Notes: generated from the letters alone by a model not told the origin. DNA of 64,000 bases from CAWICD01 sp052267165 (GCA_052267165.1 JBKQHO010000039.1:310001-374000); one strand, 5' to 3'. Counted from the stretch's first letter, positions 1 through 8,798 are shown. Translations and numbers: made by a program.

Positions 1-594
1 CGCGACCGCGTCGCCGGCGAACGCCACTCCGAAAGGTTGACCCGTCGCGGCCAGCCGCGCGACGAGCGAGCCCGCAGCGTCGTCGAGCACGAGGACCTCC
101 CGGTCGGCGCTGCGGGCCACGGCGACCCGGTGCGTCGCCGGATCCTCGGCGATCCCGCCCAGCAGCCCCCCTTCGCCGGTCTGAACGTCGAGGCGTTTGC
201 TCAGCGCGGGCTCCGCCTTGGAAGCCGCCGCATCGTAGGCGTAGCGCGCGATCCGTCCGCTGTAGCCGCAACTCACGTAGAGGCCGTCGCTCGTCCAGGT
301 GAGGCCCGTCGCCGACGGAAGCACGAGGCGAGTGACCAGGCCCGGACGTTCGTCGTCGATCGAAAGGACGTCGATCGCGCCCGAGCCTGCGCCCAGCACA
401 GCGAGCCAGCGCTCGTCGGGCGAGAGGGCCAGCGCCGAAGCGAAGCCTTCGACCGGAATTGTGAAGCCGGCCGGCGAGAGCCCGCGGCCATCGGGCAACA
501 CGGCCGTCGCCGCTCCCACGGACGATCCGCACAGCAACGGCGAAAGCAGAAAGGCGGCCGCGAGCGAACGCGCCGCAGAACGTACGTGAAGCAT
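1..594 (-). CDS. Exported YncE-like beta-propeller protein (partial)
   Basis: The frame starts at an ATG ending at 594 and is still open at the left edge, so only the first ~198 residues are visible. The N-terminus has basic residues, a hydrophobic core (about residues 8-22) and small residues near SVGAA, which suggests a signal peptide and export. The rest has repeating units of the seven-bladed propeller type: ALSPDERWLAVL, then LTWTSDGLYVSCGYSGRIAR, then GIAEDPATHRVAVARS with DREVLVLDD. This resembles YncE-type WD/NHL propellers, some of which carry a C-terminal phosphoesterase domain that would lie outside the window. The ligand is unknown. The gene diverges from the EamA transporter across a 97-bp gap. 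Confidence 0.7.
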   Translation of the reverse strand, partial: MLHVRSAARSLAAAFLLSPLLCGSSVGAATAVLPDGRGLSPAGFTIPVEGFASALALSPDERWLAVLGAGSGAIDVLSIDDERPGLVTRLVLPSATGLTWTSDGLYVSCGYSGRIARYAYDAAASKAEPALSKRLDVQTGEGGLLGGIAEDPATHRVAVARSADREVLVLDDAAGSLVARLAATGQPFGVAFAGDAVA

Positions 595-691
595 CGTCTC
601 ACACCGTACGACGCGGGGGTAAAGGTCGCCTTAAGAAACGGCGCACCGGCGGCAGGGGTTGCCCGCCGCGGGAACGGAGGGCAGAGCGGCC

Positions 692-1603
692 ATGAACCGC
701 GGAACCCTCCTCGTCGCAACCTCGGGAATCAGTTACGGGTCCGTCGCCATCTTCGGGAAGCTCGCCTACGGGCTGGGCATCCCCGTGACGACCCTGCTCG
801 CGCTGCGCTTCGGCTTCGCAGCGCTCTTTCTCTGGGGCGCGGTCTTTGCGTTACGAAAGGAGATGGTGCCGAAGACGAAGGTGCCTGTCGTGGCCGCGCT
901 CGGCGTCTTCTGGGCGCTGCAGACCGCGGCGTACTTCACCGCGCTGGAGTCGATCCCGGCCTCGCTGACCTCGCTGCTGCTGTTCACGTTTCCCGCGTTC
1001 GTGACGATTGCGGACCACTTCTTGGGGGAGCGCGTGACGTTGCTCCGCGCGGCCACCGTGATCGCCGCCTTGCTCGGCACGGCGTTCGTCATCGCGGCAC
1101 CGGTGCAGGCCTTGGCTCCCGCCGGCATCGCCTTCGGCCTGCTCGCGGCGCTCTTCTACGGCGGCTACATCTTGGTCGGAAGCCGGGTCCTGCGCGGATT
1201 GCCGGCGACCGCCTCGACCGCAAGCCTGCTCAGCTCGACGGCGCTCTGCTTCATCCTCGCGGCGCTGGTGCGGCATGACGCGCCGCCCCCGGCGGGCAAT
1301 GCGACCGTCCTAGTAATTGGCGGCATCGTCCTTTTTTCCACGGTCATCCCGATTCTCGCCCAGATCAACGGAATGCCCGAGATCGGCTCGAGCCGGGCGG
1401 CGCTCATCGGGACCCTCGAGCCGCTGGTGACGGTACTGCTGGCGATGCTTGTTTTGCACGACCGGTTCACGCTGCTGCAGATCGCGGGCGGCGCGCTTAT
1501 CTTGGCCTCGATCGTCGTGCGGGAGGGCAGCGAACTACTCCGCGCCTCGCCGCTGCCGTCCGCCGCGCGCACTTTGCCCGAGCGCGCCTCGCTCGGACAC
1601 TAG
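692..1603 (+). CDS. EamA/DMT-family transporter
   Basis: A 303-residue integral membrane protein with about ten hydrophobic segments in two halves, the arrangement of the drug/metabolite transporter superfamily with two EamA domains. The first half includes SYGSVAIFGKLAY and the second ends with the typical LEPLVTVLLAMLVLHDRF helix region followed by GGALILASIVV. Members export or import small metabolites; the substrate cannot be read from the sequence. The start chosen is the ATG at 692, because GGAGG lies 11 nt upstream. An in-frame TTG at 659 would add residues with no hydrophobic character. The C-terminal ~25 residues are polar and presumably cytoplasmic. Confidence 0.88.
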   Translation: MNRGTLLVATSGISYGSVAIFGKLAYGLGIPVTTLLALRFGFAALFLWGAVFALRKEMVPKTKVPVVAALGVFWALQTAAYFTALESIPASLTSLLLFTFPAFVTIADHFLGERVTLLRAATVIAALLGTAFVIAAPVQALAPAGIAFGLLAALFYGGYILVGSRVLRGLPATASTASLLSSTALCFILAALVRHDAPPPAGNATVLVIGGIVLFSTVIPILAQINGMPEIGSSRAALIGTLEPLVTVLLAMLVLHDRFTLLQIAGGALILASIVVREGSELLRASPLPSAARTLPERASLGH

Positions 1604-1705
1604 TCGAGGGCCGTAATGTGGTGCCGGTCGCATCTTTCCCACCGCTGCAGGTCCCGCAGGCAGCCTCTCCGTAGCAACCCCGTCAAACCAAACGGGTCAT
1701 CGGTC
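1604..1705 (+). promoter_or_regulatory. Structured leader upstream of the pilin gene
   Basis: The 102-bp gap before the pilin contains two potential hairpins: GCTGC (about 1652) pairing with GCAGC near 1670, and CCCGT pairing with ACGGG around 1678-1696. The second lies just before the start codon. Pilin genes are often preceded by c-di-GMP riboswitches, but I could not match the conserved core of that class. I therefore only record a structured leader. Confidence 0.25.
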
Positions 1706-1882
1706 ATGGAGCGTTTATCAACCATGGTTCTTCGGCTATTGTTCTCGGAAGAAAAGGCGCAAATGCTGGTTGAGTACGCGCTGATTCTTCTCGTCGTTGC
1801 GCTCGTGGCGGTCGCCAGTCTTCACCTGCTCGGAGGTAACTCGAACAACTCGCTCAATAACTCCGTGCAGCGGTTTCCGTGA
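1706..1882 (+). CDS. Flp/type IVb-like pilin
   Basis: A 58-residue protein with a short basic leader (MERLSTMVLRLLFSEEKA), then the type IVb pilin pattern QMLVEYALILL and a hydrophobic helix to LHLLGG, ending in an Asn/Ser-rich tail. The Glu-Tyr pair at the start of the helix matches Flp/TadE-type prepilins, which are cleaved by a TadV-like peptidase and polymerised by the Tad machinery. The residue before the cleavage motif is Ala rather than the usual Gly. The ATG at 1706 is preferred over an earlier in-frame codon at 1616 because the extension is Arg/Pro-rich and does not look like a protein N-terminus. No tad/cpa assembly genes lie nearby, so the machinery must be encoded elsewhere. Confidence 0.72.
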   Translation: MERLSTMVLRLLFSEEKAQMLVEYALILLVVALVAVASLHLLGGNSNNSLNNSVQRFP

Positions 1883-2112
1883 CGGCCGTCTCACACGAAC
1901 CCGGCCGGCTTCATGAACGACGCAATCAAGCCGATATCTACAGGGTGCTCATTCTGCAAATCGTCTCCGGGCTGATCGCCTGGCTCTTCGCGGGCTTCGG
2001 CGTCGCGATGCTCTTCAAGACCCGAATCCTGAGCTTCCAACTGCCGGAAGGGTCGGCCCGCGAAGCCGTGCCGGTCTCTTCGCGAGCACGCTCCGTGCGC
2101 GCGGCGCGCTAA
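1879..2112 (+). CDS. Small single-pass membrane protein, unknown
   Basis: A 77-residue frame starting at GTG, whose last two bases overlap the pilin stop (GTGA), which suggests translational coupling. One clear transmembrane helix, about residues 26-46 (LILQIVSGLIAWLFAGFGVAML), is flanked by a polar N-terminus and a basic, Ser/Arg-rich C-terminal tail. I do not recognise a family. Its place directly behind the pilin makes an accessory role in pilus biogenesis possible, but nothing in the sequence shows it. The Arg-rich tail leaves some chance that the frame is fortuitous. Confidence 0.42.
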   Translation: MTAVSHEPGRLHERRNQADIYRVLILQIVSGLIAWLFAGFGVAMLFKTRILSFQLPEGSAREAVPVSSRARSVRAAR

Positions 2113-2210
2113 CCGCTCCGAGTCTCTTCGCCCGCGGCGCGAAAGCGATCGTCCATCCGGCGGAATGCCGAGCGAGGCGAATCAATGGTGAAGAGATTTT
2201 AGCTTTAGCT

Positions 2211-2228
2211 GTGCCACACTGGTGGCAC
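2211..2228. promoter_or_regulatory. Perfect 7-4-7 palindrome, candidate operator
   Basis: GTGCCAC and GTGGCAC flank a 4-nt spacer, 38 bp upstream of the small zinc-ribbon gene and directly after an AT-rich stretch (ATTTTAGCTTTAGCT). The size and position fit a binding site for a dimeric repressor, or the base of a leader hairpin. No regulator gene is adjacent. Confidence 0.35.
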
Positions 2229-2265
2229 TCTCGAAGCGCAGGCTGAGGTCGGAGGGACGCAACCG

Positions 2266-2427
2266 ATGCTCAACACGCTGTACCACTGCCCGGACTGTAA
2301 CGAGATCCACGACGACCCGGCCGACGCCGTCTACGCGCTCTTGGTCGTTTGCACCAACTGCGCGCTCGAGCGCGAGCTGGCCGACTTCGCTCGCGAAGCC
2401 CTGCCCGATTTCGTCAAGGCCGCCTGA
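2266..2427 (+). CDS. Tiny zinc-ribbon protein
   Basis: A 53-residue protein with two Cys pairs, CPDC at residues 8-11 and CTNC around 29-32. Such a spacing can hold one structural zinc ion. The rest is acidic and would form a short C-terminal helix (ERELADFAREALPDFVK). GGAGG sits 10 nt before the ATG and gives strong support for translation. Another frame across the same bases is Arg/Thr/Ser-rich and looks like a shadow. The gene ends 6 bp from the convergent oligopeptidase gene. Function is unknown; small ribbons of this type often modulate transcription or act as protein-interaction modules, but that is inference. Confidence 0.7.
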   Translation: MLNTLYHCPDCNEIHDDPADAVYALLVVCTNCALERELADFAREALPDFVKAA

Positions 2428-2433
2428 GCTCGG

Positions 2434-4104
2434 CTAGAACGACGCGGCCGCGACCCTGACGACGTCCTCGAGCGTCCCCTCGTCGAAGGGTTGCCGCAGC
2501 CCGGCCGAACGCACGAGCTCCCGAAACGGCGCCTCGCCGCCCCGCCCGCACAGCGCGACGTAGCGTGCCAGCGCTTCGTCCCGGTCCGTATTCGCCTGCG
2601 TCCAGAACTGCAGGGCGCAGCACAGCGCGAGCGTGTAGTCGATGTAATAGAACGGCAGAACGAAGATGTGGCGCTTCTCTTGCCAGAGCGCCCCGCCGGC
2701 GGGATATGCTAGGTCGCCGTAGTCGCGCCAGGGCAGATAGCGCCGCTCGAGCTCCTGCCACATCGCGTGCCGCTCGGCCGGCGAGGCCGACGGGTTTTCG
2801 TAGACGAGGTGCTGGAAGTGGTCGACCGCGACCCCGTACGGCAGAAACAGCATCGCGTCGAGCAAGTGCTCGCGCCGGTACGCCTCGGCGTCGCTTCCGA
2901 AAAAGCGCTCCATCTGCGGCCACGAGAGATACTCGAGCGACATCGAGTGGATCTCGGCCGATTCGTAGGTCGGCACGAGATAGTCGATGGCGCGCTTTTG
3001 ACGGCTGCTCCAGTTCTGAAAGGCATGGCCGAGCTCGTGCATCAGCGTGCGCACGTCGGCGCGGCTGCCGTTGAAGTTGGCGAACACGAACGGAACGCGG
3101 CGCGTAGGGAAGCTCGTGCAGTACGCACCGAACGCTTTGCCCGGACGCGCCTCCACGTCGAGCAGGTTGCCTTCCAGCATCACCTCGACGAACTCGCCCA
3201 GACCCGGATCGATCGCCTTGAGCGCCTCGCGGGCTTGGGCCAGGATCCATGCCCGGTCGCCCAACGGCACGACCCGCTTCTCGACGCCTAAGGTTCCCTC
3301 GTCCCAGAAGTAGACGCGCTCCAAGCCGTCCTCGCCGCCGATCCGCCGCACGAGCTCGTGCGCGAACGGAACCACGACTCGCCCGACCTCGTCGCGATAG
3401 CGCGCCACGTCGGCCGGACCGTAGTCGACGCGGCGCATGCGCCGGTAGCCCAGTGCAAGATAATTCTCGTACCCAAGCTTGCGCGCCATCCCATCGCGTA
3501 ACCGCACCAGCTCGTCGAAGATTCCGTCGAGCCGCTCGCGACGCGCCTCGAAGATGCTCCAGCGCGCGTGCTCGGCAGCATGCCGCGTTTCGCGGTTCGA
3601 ATCTTGCAGCGACACGCCGAGCGCCGAGAGCGTCTGTTCGCGACCGTCAAACCAGACCGTCGCGTTTGCGAGCAGCTCCGTGTATTCTCTTGCCAACTCC
3701 GATTCGCGAACCAGATCGCCGGCGATCGCTTCGTCGAACGCGCCGAGATCGGCGTTCCACAACGCGAACGCCTGCGGACCCAGTTCCGTCTCCAAAGCCG
3801 GTCGCAGTGGGCTGCCCAGAAAGCGCCGTTTGATCGACGAGTCGAGCGCCGTGATTTGCGGCGAGCGCCGGTCGAGCTCGCTTTGCGCCTCGCGAAACTC
3901 GTCGCGCCGCGTGTCTTGCGAATAGCGCAACCGGGTCGCGTTCGCCCAGGTTTTCCAGGTACGCCGCTGCGCGTCCCAACGGTCGAAGCCGGCTTGCCAA
4001 GCCGCAACCGAGGAATCGTCGTTCAGATTCGCTTCGATCTCGCGATACTGCTCGCGCAACGCTGCGTCGCTCGGGGCGGTCAGCTCCTTCGGCCAGAAAT
4101 CCAT
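2434..4104 (-). CDS. M3-family oligoendopeptidase (PepF/Dcp-like)
   Basis: A 556-residue zinc metallopeptidase. The gluzincin motif HELGH lies in LMHELGHAFQNW (about residues 350-365), and the downstream glutamate ligand is in YESAEIHSMSLEY. The helical N-terminal half, the GRPL-free FANFNGSRADV stretch and the C-terminal PFYYIDYTLALCCALQFW segment are typical of M3B oligopeptidases, which cut peptides of roughly 5-20 residues in the cytoplasm. There is no signal peptide. The ATG ending at 4104 is chosen because a longer frame would run into the end of the lipocalin gene; GGAAGA lies upstream. The gene follows the AttH gene by 52 bp and may be cotranscribed, although a link with lipid export is not evident. 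Confidence 0.9.
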   Translation of the reverse strand: MDFWPKELTAPSDAALREQYREIEANLNDDSSVAAWQAGFDRWDAQRRTWKTWANATRLRYSQDTRRDEFREAQSELDRRSPQITALDSSIKRRFLGSPLRPALETELGPQAFALWNADLGAFDEAIAGDLVRESELAREYTELLANATVWFDGREQTLSALGVSLQDSNRETRHAAEHARWSIFEARRERLDGIFDELVRLRDGMARKLGYENYLALGYRRMRRVDYGPADVARYRDEVGRVVVPFAHELVRRIGGEDGLERVYFWDEGTLGVEKRVVPLGDRAWILAQAREALKAIDPGLGEFVEVMLEGNLLDVEARPGKAFGAYCTSFPTRRVPFVFANFNGSRADVRTLMHELGHAFQNWSSRQKRAIDYLVPTYESAEIHSMSLEYLSWPQMERFFGSDAEAYRREHLLDAMLFLPYGVAVDHFQHLVYENPSASPAERHAMWQELERRYLPWRDYGDLAYPAGGALWQEKRHIFVLPFYYIDYTLALCCALQFWTQANTDRDEALARYVALCGRGGEAPFRELVRSAGLRQPFDEGTLEDVVRVAAASF

Positions 4105-4156
4105 CTTCGCGCGTTCTTCCGCCGGCGTTGGCCCTCCCTCCGCGCTGGGCAAAGAG

Positions 4157-5506
4157 TCACAACGATATCGGCGACGCATAGCCCGTCAGCTCGACGTAGC
4201 CGCTCCCGAGCCGAACTGCGGGGCGCGCTGCGTCGAACACGCCGACGGCCCCCTCCCAATACGACGTGCCCGACGTTTCGGCGAGCTCTTGATCGGCTAC
4301 GGCCGGCCGCAGCGCGAGATCGATGCCCGCGCTCGGCACCCGCACGTGCCAGGCACTCGGATACTCGGCGCTCGTGTGCGGGCTCGTCCATCGACCGACT
4401 GCCTCGATCGTAAACCCCGCGAGCGGCAGATGCCGCACGGATCCGTCGCGCGCCACGAGGCTTCCGCTCGACTGCGGCGTGACGCTGCCGTCCTTCTCGC
4501 GCAGCTGGTAGAGCATCAGCTCGCGCCCGTCGTCGAGTTGGATCGAAAACCAATCCCAGCCGGCCTGGTCCGGCTGCAGTTCGCCCGAACCGAACTCATG
4601 ATCCATCCACGCCATACCCTCGACCGGGTAACGCACCCCGTCGAAGACCAGCGTCCCGTTCGCCTGCAGACGCGTGTACGAATAGTAGTGCGACGCGCAC
4701 GAGGGGCAGGCGGCCTTGCGCGAGACGCCCCGCTCGCCATGAACCGCCGGCCGCTTCAACGGCACCGCGACGAGCTCGAGCGCATCGGTCCCGCGCTCCG
4801 TCGACGCGCTGGCATGCAGCGTCATCCGCTCCAAATCCGGGCGCCCCGGCAACGGCGCACCCCGCACGTACCACGCACCCGACTTCACGTCGAGCCCCTG
4901 CGTCGAGGCGCTGCCCATGCCCAGCGCCTCGCGCGCGACACGCTCCTCGTGAAAGAACGTCTGCCCCTGCTCGTCCGTGATCGCGAAGTGCGCCGGGTAC
5001 AACTCGTGCCCGCGCCACCGGCTCTGCCCCGCCGCCGGCCGCGGATCGCCCGGCCTCAGCCCGATCCGAAAGAACGTCAGCTCGAACCCAAACCGCCGCC
5101 CCTTCGCCCTCAAATGCCCCGTGTAATACCACCACTCCGTCTGATACCCCGGATGCGCCGCCTGATCGCGAGGCCACCGGTATTCATAAGGTGCCGTTGC
5201 GATCGTGAAGCCGTCGCTCGTCGTCTCGCGTGGATTGGCCGGCTCTCTGGCCGCGTGTCGGATACCATCATTACGCGCTCCGCCCGCGACCCGCACGACC
5301 AGGTTCGCCGACCCACCGTTGCTCGCACCTGAAGGCAACGAATGTAGCGTCAGCGCAAACGCAACCGCCCACACCAGCAAAGACTGGCGAGAGCGCGAAA
5401 GTGCTCGAGCAGCTCCGCACAATTCGGAATCGCGGGCGCCCCCGCAGCTCCCTGTAGCGCCGCCCAACCGCCGGCCCATCCACGCGCCAAAGGCAAACGC
5501 ACTCAC
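4157..5506 (-). CDS. AttH/CrtC-like lipocalin-fold protein
   Basis: The protein has 449 residues. An N-terminal hydrophobic segment (about residues 42-60, LLVWAVAFALTL) may be a signal peptide with a long leader, or a membrane anchor. The core has the hallmark of the AttH/carotenoid 1,2-hydratase-like family: WPRDQAAHPGYQTEWWYYTG, then GFELTFFRIGL, later GMAWMDHEFGS and GWDWFSIQLDDGRELMLY. These proteins have two lipocalin-like beta-barrels and bind hydrophobic compounds. The start GTG overlaps the permease stop (GTGA). The gene order ABC ATPase, FtsX-type permease, AttH is recurrent in bacteria, so a periplasmic lipid-binding partner of that exporter is likelier than a carotenoid hydratase; no carotenoid genes are present. 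Confidence 0.85.
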   Translation of the reverse strand: MSAFAFGAWMGRRLGGATGSCGGARDSELCGAARALSRSRQSLLVWAVAFALTLHSLPSGASNGGSANLVVRVAGGARNDGIRHAAREPANPRETTSDGFTIATAPYEYRWPRDQAAHPGYQTEWWYYTGHLRAKGRRFGFELTFFRIGLRPGDPRPAAGQSRWRGHELYPAHFAITDEQGQTFFHEERVAREALGMGSASTQGLDVKSGAWYVRGAPLPGRPDLERMTLHASASTERGTDALELVAVPLKRPAVHGERGVSRKAACPSCASHYYSYTRLQANGTLVFDGVRYPVEGMAWMDHEFGSGELQPDQAGWDWFSIQLDDGRELMLYQLREKDGSVTPQSSGSLVARDGSVRHLPLAGFTIEAVGRWTSPHTSAEYPSAWHVRVPSAGIDLALRPAVADQELAETSGTSYWEGAVGVFDAARPAVRLGSGYVELTGYASPISL

Positions 5507-8076
5507 TCCGCCCGAACCGCCTCAGCCGTCCGAATGCGAGCCGCAACCCGCGCCGGATACACCCCCGCGAGCAGAGCAGTGACGACGACGAGGAAGAACG
5601 CTTCGAGCAGAAAGTCCCACGGCATGTGCAACTCGATGAGCCACCCGAAGGCTTGCCGGTTGATGACGTAGATGAGCAGAAACGCGAGCAAAATGCCGGT
5701 TGCGACGCCGGTGAGACCGCCGAGTCCGCCGATGTAGGCGGCCTCGTAGAGGACCATGCGGCGCACGTCGCGCGTGGTGAGGCCGAGATAGCGCAGCAGG
5801 CCGATCTCGCGGCGGCGCTCCAGCACGAGCGCGAACAAGGTCGTGACCACCCCGAGGATGGCGATCGCGATCGAGATGACGTAGAGGGCGTACGTGATCG
5901 CGAAGGTGCGATTGAAGATCGCGATGACCAGGCCACGCAGCTCGCGCGTGGTCTCGACGTCGATGCGCAGCGGAAGGACGATGCGGATGATGCGGCTGCG
6001 CAGGTCGCCGAGGTCGGCGCCCGGCGCCGCGTAGACGGCCAGCGAGTCGACGCTGTCGTCGTGATAGAGACGAGCGTAGGTGCGGGAATCGGCAATCATG
6101 ACGCCGGCGTCGCTGGAATAGTCGTTGTAGATCGCGGCGATGCGAAAACGAACGAGGCCTGACGGCGTGTCGAGCGGCAGCACGTCGCCGGCCTTCACGC
6201 CGAAGCGCGTCGCGAACGGCTCGCTGACCACGACCTGCTCGCTGTTCGGAAGCTCGCGGGCGAGCGCGGCGACGTCGGCGCCGCCGAGGAAGCGCAGCTT
6301 GTTGCGTTGACTCAAGCTTGCGAAGTCGGCCGCGCCGAGCGTCGTGAGCGAGCCGCGAAACGGGATCGAGATCGCGCGAAACGTGTCGACCGCTGCGACG
6401 CCCGCAACGCGCCGGACCCGCGCCGCGACCGCCGGCGAGAAGTGCGCGTCGTACGAGGCGTCGGCGAGGCCGAGCGGGCGCACGAAGAGATCGGCACGCA
6501 GCGTCTCGTCGGCCCAAGCGACGACCGTCGTGCGAAACGAGCCGATCAAGATGGCGACGCTGACCATCATGCCGATCGCGACCATCAGCGAGGCGACGGC
6601 GACGCTGTTGCGTCGCAGCGACGAGCCGAGATTGAGCGCACCGAGCCGGCCCGCGGGCGATCGGCGCGAAGCGAGCGTGCTGCCTGCGGCGGCGGCACCC
6701 GCGATCGTCAACGGCACGCACAAAGAAGCGCCGAAGATGATGAGCAGCCCGGCCAGATAGCCGAAGACCGGAATGCCGTCGAGCGCCGGCGCGAGCGTCG
6801 CGAGATACGCGAGTGACAGCAGCGCGAGGCCGGCCAGTGCGAGGCCGACGCCGGGCCGCGCGACGCGAGGTTCGGCGCTCTGCTGGCGCATCGCGAGTGC
6901 CGGCGGCGTCGCCGCAGCCTCGTGCGCCGGAAAGAACGCCGCCAGCATCGCGAACAAAAGCCCGACGACGAACGCTTTGGCCAGCACGAGCGGATCGTAG
7001 ACGACCCGGTCGGCATGCGTGCCGACGTAGAGCGCGTCGACCGTCCGCGCCACCGCGCCGACCGAGAATTGGGCGAGCGCGCTGCCGAGCGCCAAACCCA
7101 GCAGCGAGCCGGCCGCGCCGAAGAGCGCGCCTTCCGCCAAGAACGTCGCAAAGATCTGGCGCCGCGTCACGCCGAGCGCGCGCAGCGTCCCGATCTCCGG
7201 ACGCCGCTGCACCACCGAGATCGCGACCGTATTGTAGATCAGGTACATGCCGACGAGCATCGCGATATACGAAAGCGCGGCCAGATTGAGCTGGAAGCTA
7301 CGCAGCATGCGTCGGATCTCGCCCGTCCGCACCTTCGGCTCGACGGCGCGCGTTCCGTGCGGCAGAACGCGCGCAAGGGCGGCTTGGACCTGCGCGAGCC
7401 GGCTCGGGTCGACGATCAGGTCGATGCGGTCGAGCCGTCCGACTTTGTTGAACGCCTCCTGCGCCGTCGCGACGTCGACGAACACCACGCTCGAATCGAC
7501 CCCGGCCAGCTGCGCCGGAAGGATCGCGCTGACACGCAAGCGGACGGGCCGGTCCCCGGCGAGCGCGTCGAGCGCGCCGCCGACGTGCAGACCGTGGCGC
7601 TGCGCGATGCGCTGTGAGACGACTGCGCCGCGTTCCCCGACGAGCTCGTACGGATCGGCCGTCGCGCTTCGGAAGGCGCTCGGAACGTCGACCTGCTGAA
7701 CGCCGGCACGCGACAGCGGCCGTAAGAGATCGACTCCGAGCACGCGCAGGATCTCGCCGGAGAACGGATCGCCCGCGTGCGCACCGACGACGACCGAGTC
7801 CTCGATCGTCGGGCTCGCATACTGCACGCCGTCGAAATCTTGCACGCGCAACAGCGTGCGCTCGTCGAAACCCCGCCCGACGCCGAGAATCTGCAGGTTG
7901 ACGCGGTTCGCCACCACGTTGACGCTCGACGCGAACGAGTCGACCGCCGTCGCGTTGGCCAGGTCGATGGCGAGCGAGATCGCTACACCGAGCCCGACCG
8001 CCGCCAGCGTGACGAGCGAACGCAACCGGTTCGTCCGGAAGTGTCCGGAGACCAGTGCCCGCCAAAGCGCCTTCAA
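5503..8076 (-). CDS. FtsX/LolE-like ABC transporter permease
   Basis: An 857-residue protein with two FtsX-type halves. It starts with a transmembrane helix (residues ~18-40) followed by a large extracytoplasmic MacB-like region (~50-250). A three-helix bundle follows (YIAMLVGMYLIYNTVAISVV onward), then a central pair of helices near FGYLAGLLIIFGASLCVPL. A second extracytoplasmic domain and a last three-helix bundle (ALYVISIAIAILGVVTTLFA) complete it. Cytoplasmic RRPEIGTLRALGVTRRQI and RRREIGLLRYLGLTTRDV are the coupling segments that contact the ATPase. Such mechanotransmission permeases move lipids or lipoproteins out of the inner membrane. The gene overlaps the ATPase gene by ATGA and the AttH gene by GTGA. 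Confidence 0.9.
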   Translation of the reverse strand: MKALWRALVSGHFRTNRLRSLVTLAAVGLGVAISLAIDLANATAVDSFASSVNVVANRVNLQILGVGRGFDERTLLRVQDFDGVQYASPTIEDSVVVGAHAGDPFSGEILRVLGVDLLRPLSRAGVQQVDVPSAFRSATADPYELVGERGAVVSQRIAQRHGLHVGGALDALAGDRPVRLRVSAILPAQLAGVDSSVVFVDVATAQEAFNKVGRLDRIDLIVDPSRLAQVQAALARVLPHGTRAVEPKVRTGEIRRMLRSFQLNLAALSYIAMLVGMYLIYNTVAISVVQRRPEIGTLRALGVTRRQIFATFLAEGALFGAAGSLLGLALGSALAQFSVGAVARTVDALYVGTHADRVVYDPLVLAKAFVVGLLFAMLAAFFPAHEAAATPPALAMRQQSAEPRVARPGVGLALAGLALLSLAYLATLAPALDGIPVFGYLAGLLIIFGASLCVPLTIAGAAAAGSTLASRRSPAGRLGALNLGSSLRRNSVAVASLMVAIGMMVSVAILIGSFRTTVVAWADETLRADLFVRPLGLADASYDAHFSPAVAARVRRVAGVAAVDTFRAISIPFRGSLTTLGAADFASLSQRNKLRFLGGADVAALARELPNSEQVVVSEPFATRFGVKAGDVLPLDTPSGLVRFRIAAIYNDYSSDAGVMIADSRTYARLYHDDSVDSLAVYAAPGADLGDLRSRIIRIVLPLRIDVETTRELRGLVIAIFNRTFAITYALYVISIAIAILGVVTTLFALVLERRREIGLLRYLGLTTRDVRRMVLYEAAYIGGLGGLTGVATGILLAFLLIYVINRQAFGWLIELHMPWDFLLEAFFLVVVTALLAGVYPARVAARIRTAEAVRAE

Positions 8077-8798
8077 TCGATGACGTGTCCGTCCTGCATG
8101 CGAATCCTGCGGTCGCAGATCGCCGCGGCCTCGGCGGCGTGGGTTGCCATCAAGATCGCCTGCCCGTTCGCGGCAAACTCACGCAACAGGCGCAGGACCG
8201 TCGCGCCGCTGTGCGAGTCGAGGTTACCGGTCGGCTCGTCGGCGAGCACGATCGCCGGCCGATGGATCGTCGCACGCGCCAGCGCCGCCCGCTGGAGTTG
8301 GCCGCCCGAGGCTTGCGCCGGATAGGCGTGCGCGCGCTCCGCGATGCCCACGGCCGCCAAGGCCAAACGCACGCGCAGTTCGATCTCCGCGCGCTCGACG
8401 TGTTGCAGCACGAGCGGCAGCGCGACGTTCTCGGCCAGCGTCAACGCCGGCAACAGGTTGAAGAACTGGAAGACAGTTCCGACGCGCTCGCGCCGCAGCG
8501 CCGTGAGCGCGTCGTCGTCGAGCGAGGTCGTCTCGCGGCCATCGACGTAGACCGCGCCGCTCGTCGGCAGGTCGACGCACCCGACCAGATTCAGCAGCGT
8601 GCTCTTCCCGCAGCCGCTTGGCCCCATCAGCGCCACGATCTCGCCCGAGCGAACCGTCAGCGAGACGCCGTCGAGTGCGTTCACGGGCTCCGCGCCGCGG
8701 CTTTCGTAGACTCTGCTCGCCGCCACGACGCGGACCGGAACGCCCGCGTCACCGCGTTCCGTCCGGCCCGCGGCATCAGCCAGAACCTCAAAACTCAT
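8073..8798 (-). CDS. ABC transporter ATPase (LolD/MacB-type)
   Basis: A 241-residue nucleotide-binding subunit. Walker A is GPSGCGKS (about residue 60), Q-loop VGTVFQFFNLLPALT, signature ASGGQLQRAALARA, Walker B IVLADEPTGNLD, and the switch His lies in MATHAAEA. The pattern Q-F-F-N-L-L-P and EPTGNLDS is characteristic of ATPases paired with FtsX-type permeases. The ATG at 8798 is preferred because it overlaps the ketosynthase stop (ATGA); upstream in-frame sequence is antisense-like. It forms the motor of the exporter with the next gene. An extended, little-conserved N-terminus of ~25 residues precedes the ABC fold. Confidence 0.92.
   Translation of the reverse strand: MSFEVLADAAGRTERGDAGVPVRVVAASRVYESRGAEPVNALDGVSLTVRSGEIVALMGPSGCGKSTLLNLVGCVDLPTSGAVYVDGRETTSLDDDALTALRRERVGTVFQFFNLLPALTLAENVALPLVLQHVERAEIELRVRLALAAVGIAERAHAYPAQASGGQLQRAALARATIHRPAIVLADEPTGNLDSHSGATVLRLLREFAANGQAILMATHAAEAAAICDRRIRMQDGHVID

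Noticed and set aside
1604..1705. A definite c-di-GMP-I riboswitch
   Set aside because: The conserved GCAAACC and GACGCAAAGCC core strings are not found; only general hairpins and a loosely similar 3' end are visible.
2222..2437. 71-codon frame overlapping the zinc-ribbon gene
   Set aside because: Thr/Arg/Ser-rich shadow; the shifted frame from 2266 has the ribosome site and paired Cys motifs.
4157..5506. Carotenoid 1,2-hydratase function for the AttH-like protein
   Set aside because: No carotenoid genes are present, and the genes next to it encode an ABC exporter that recurs with AttH-type proteins.
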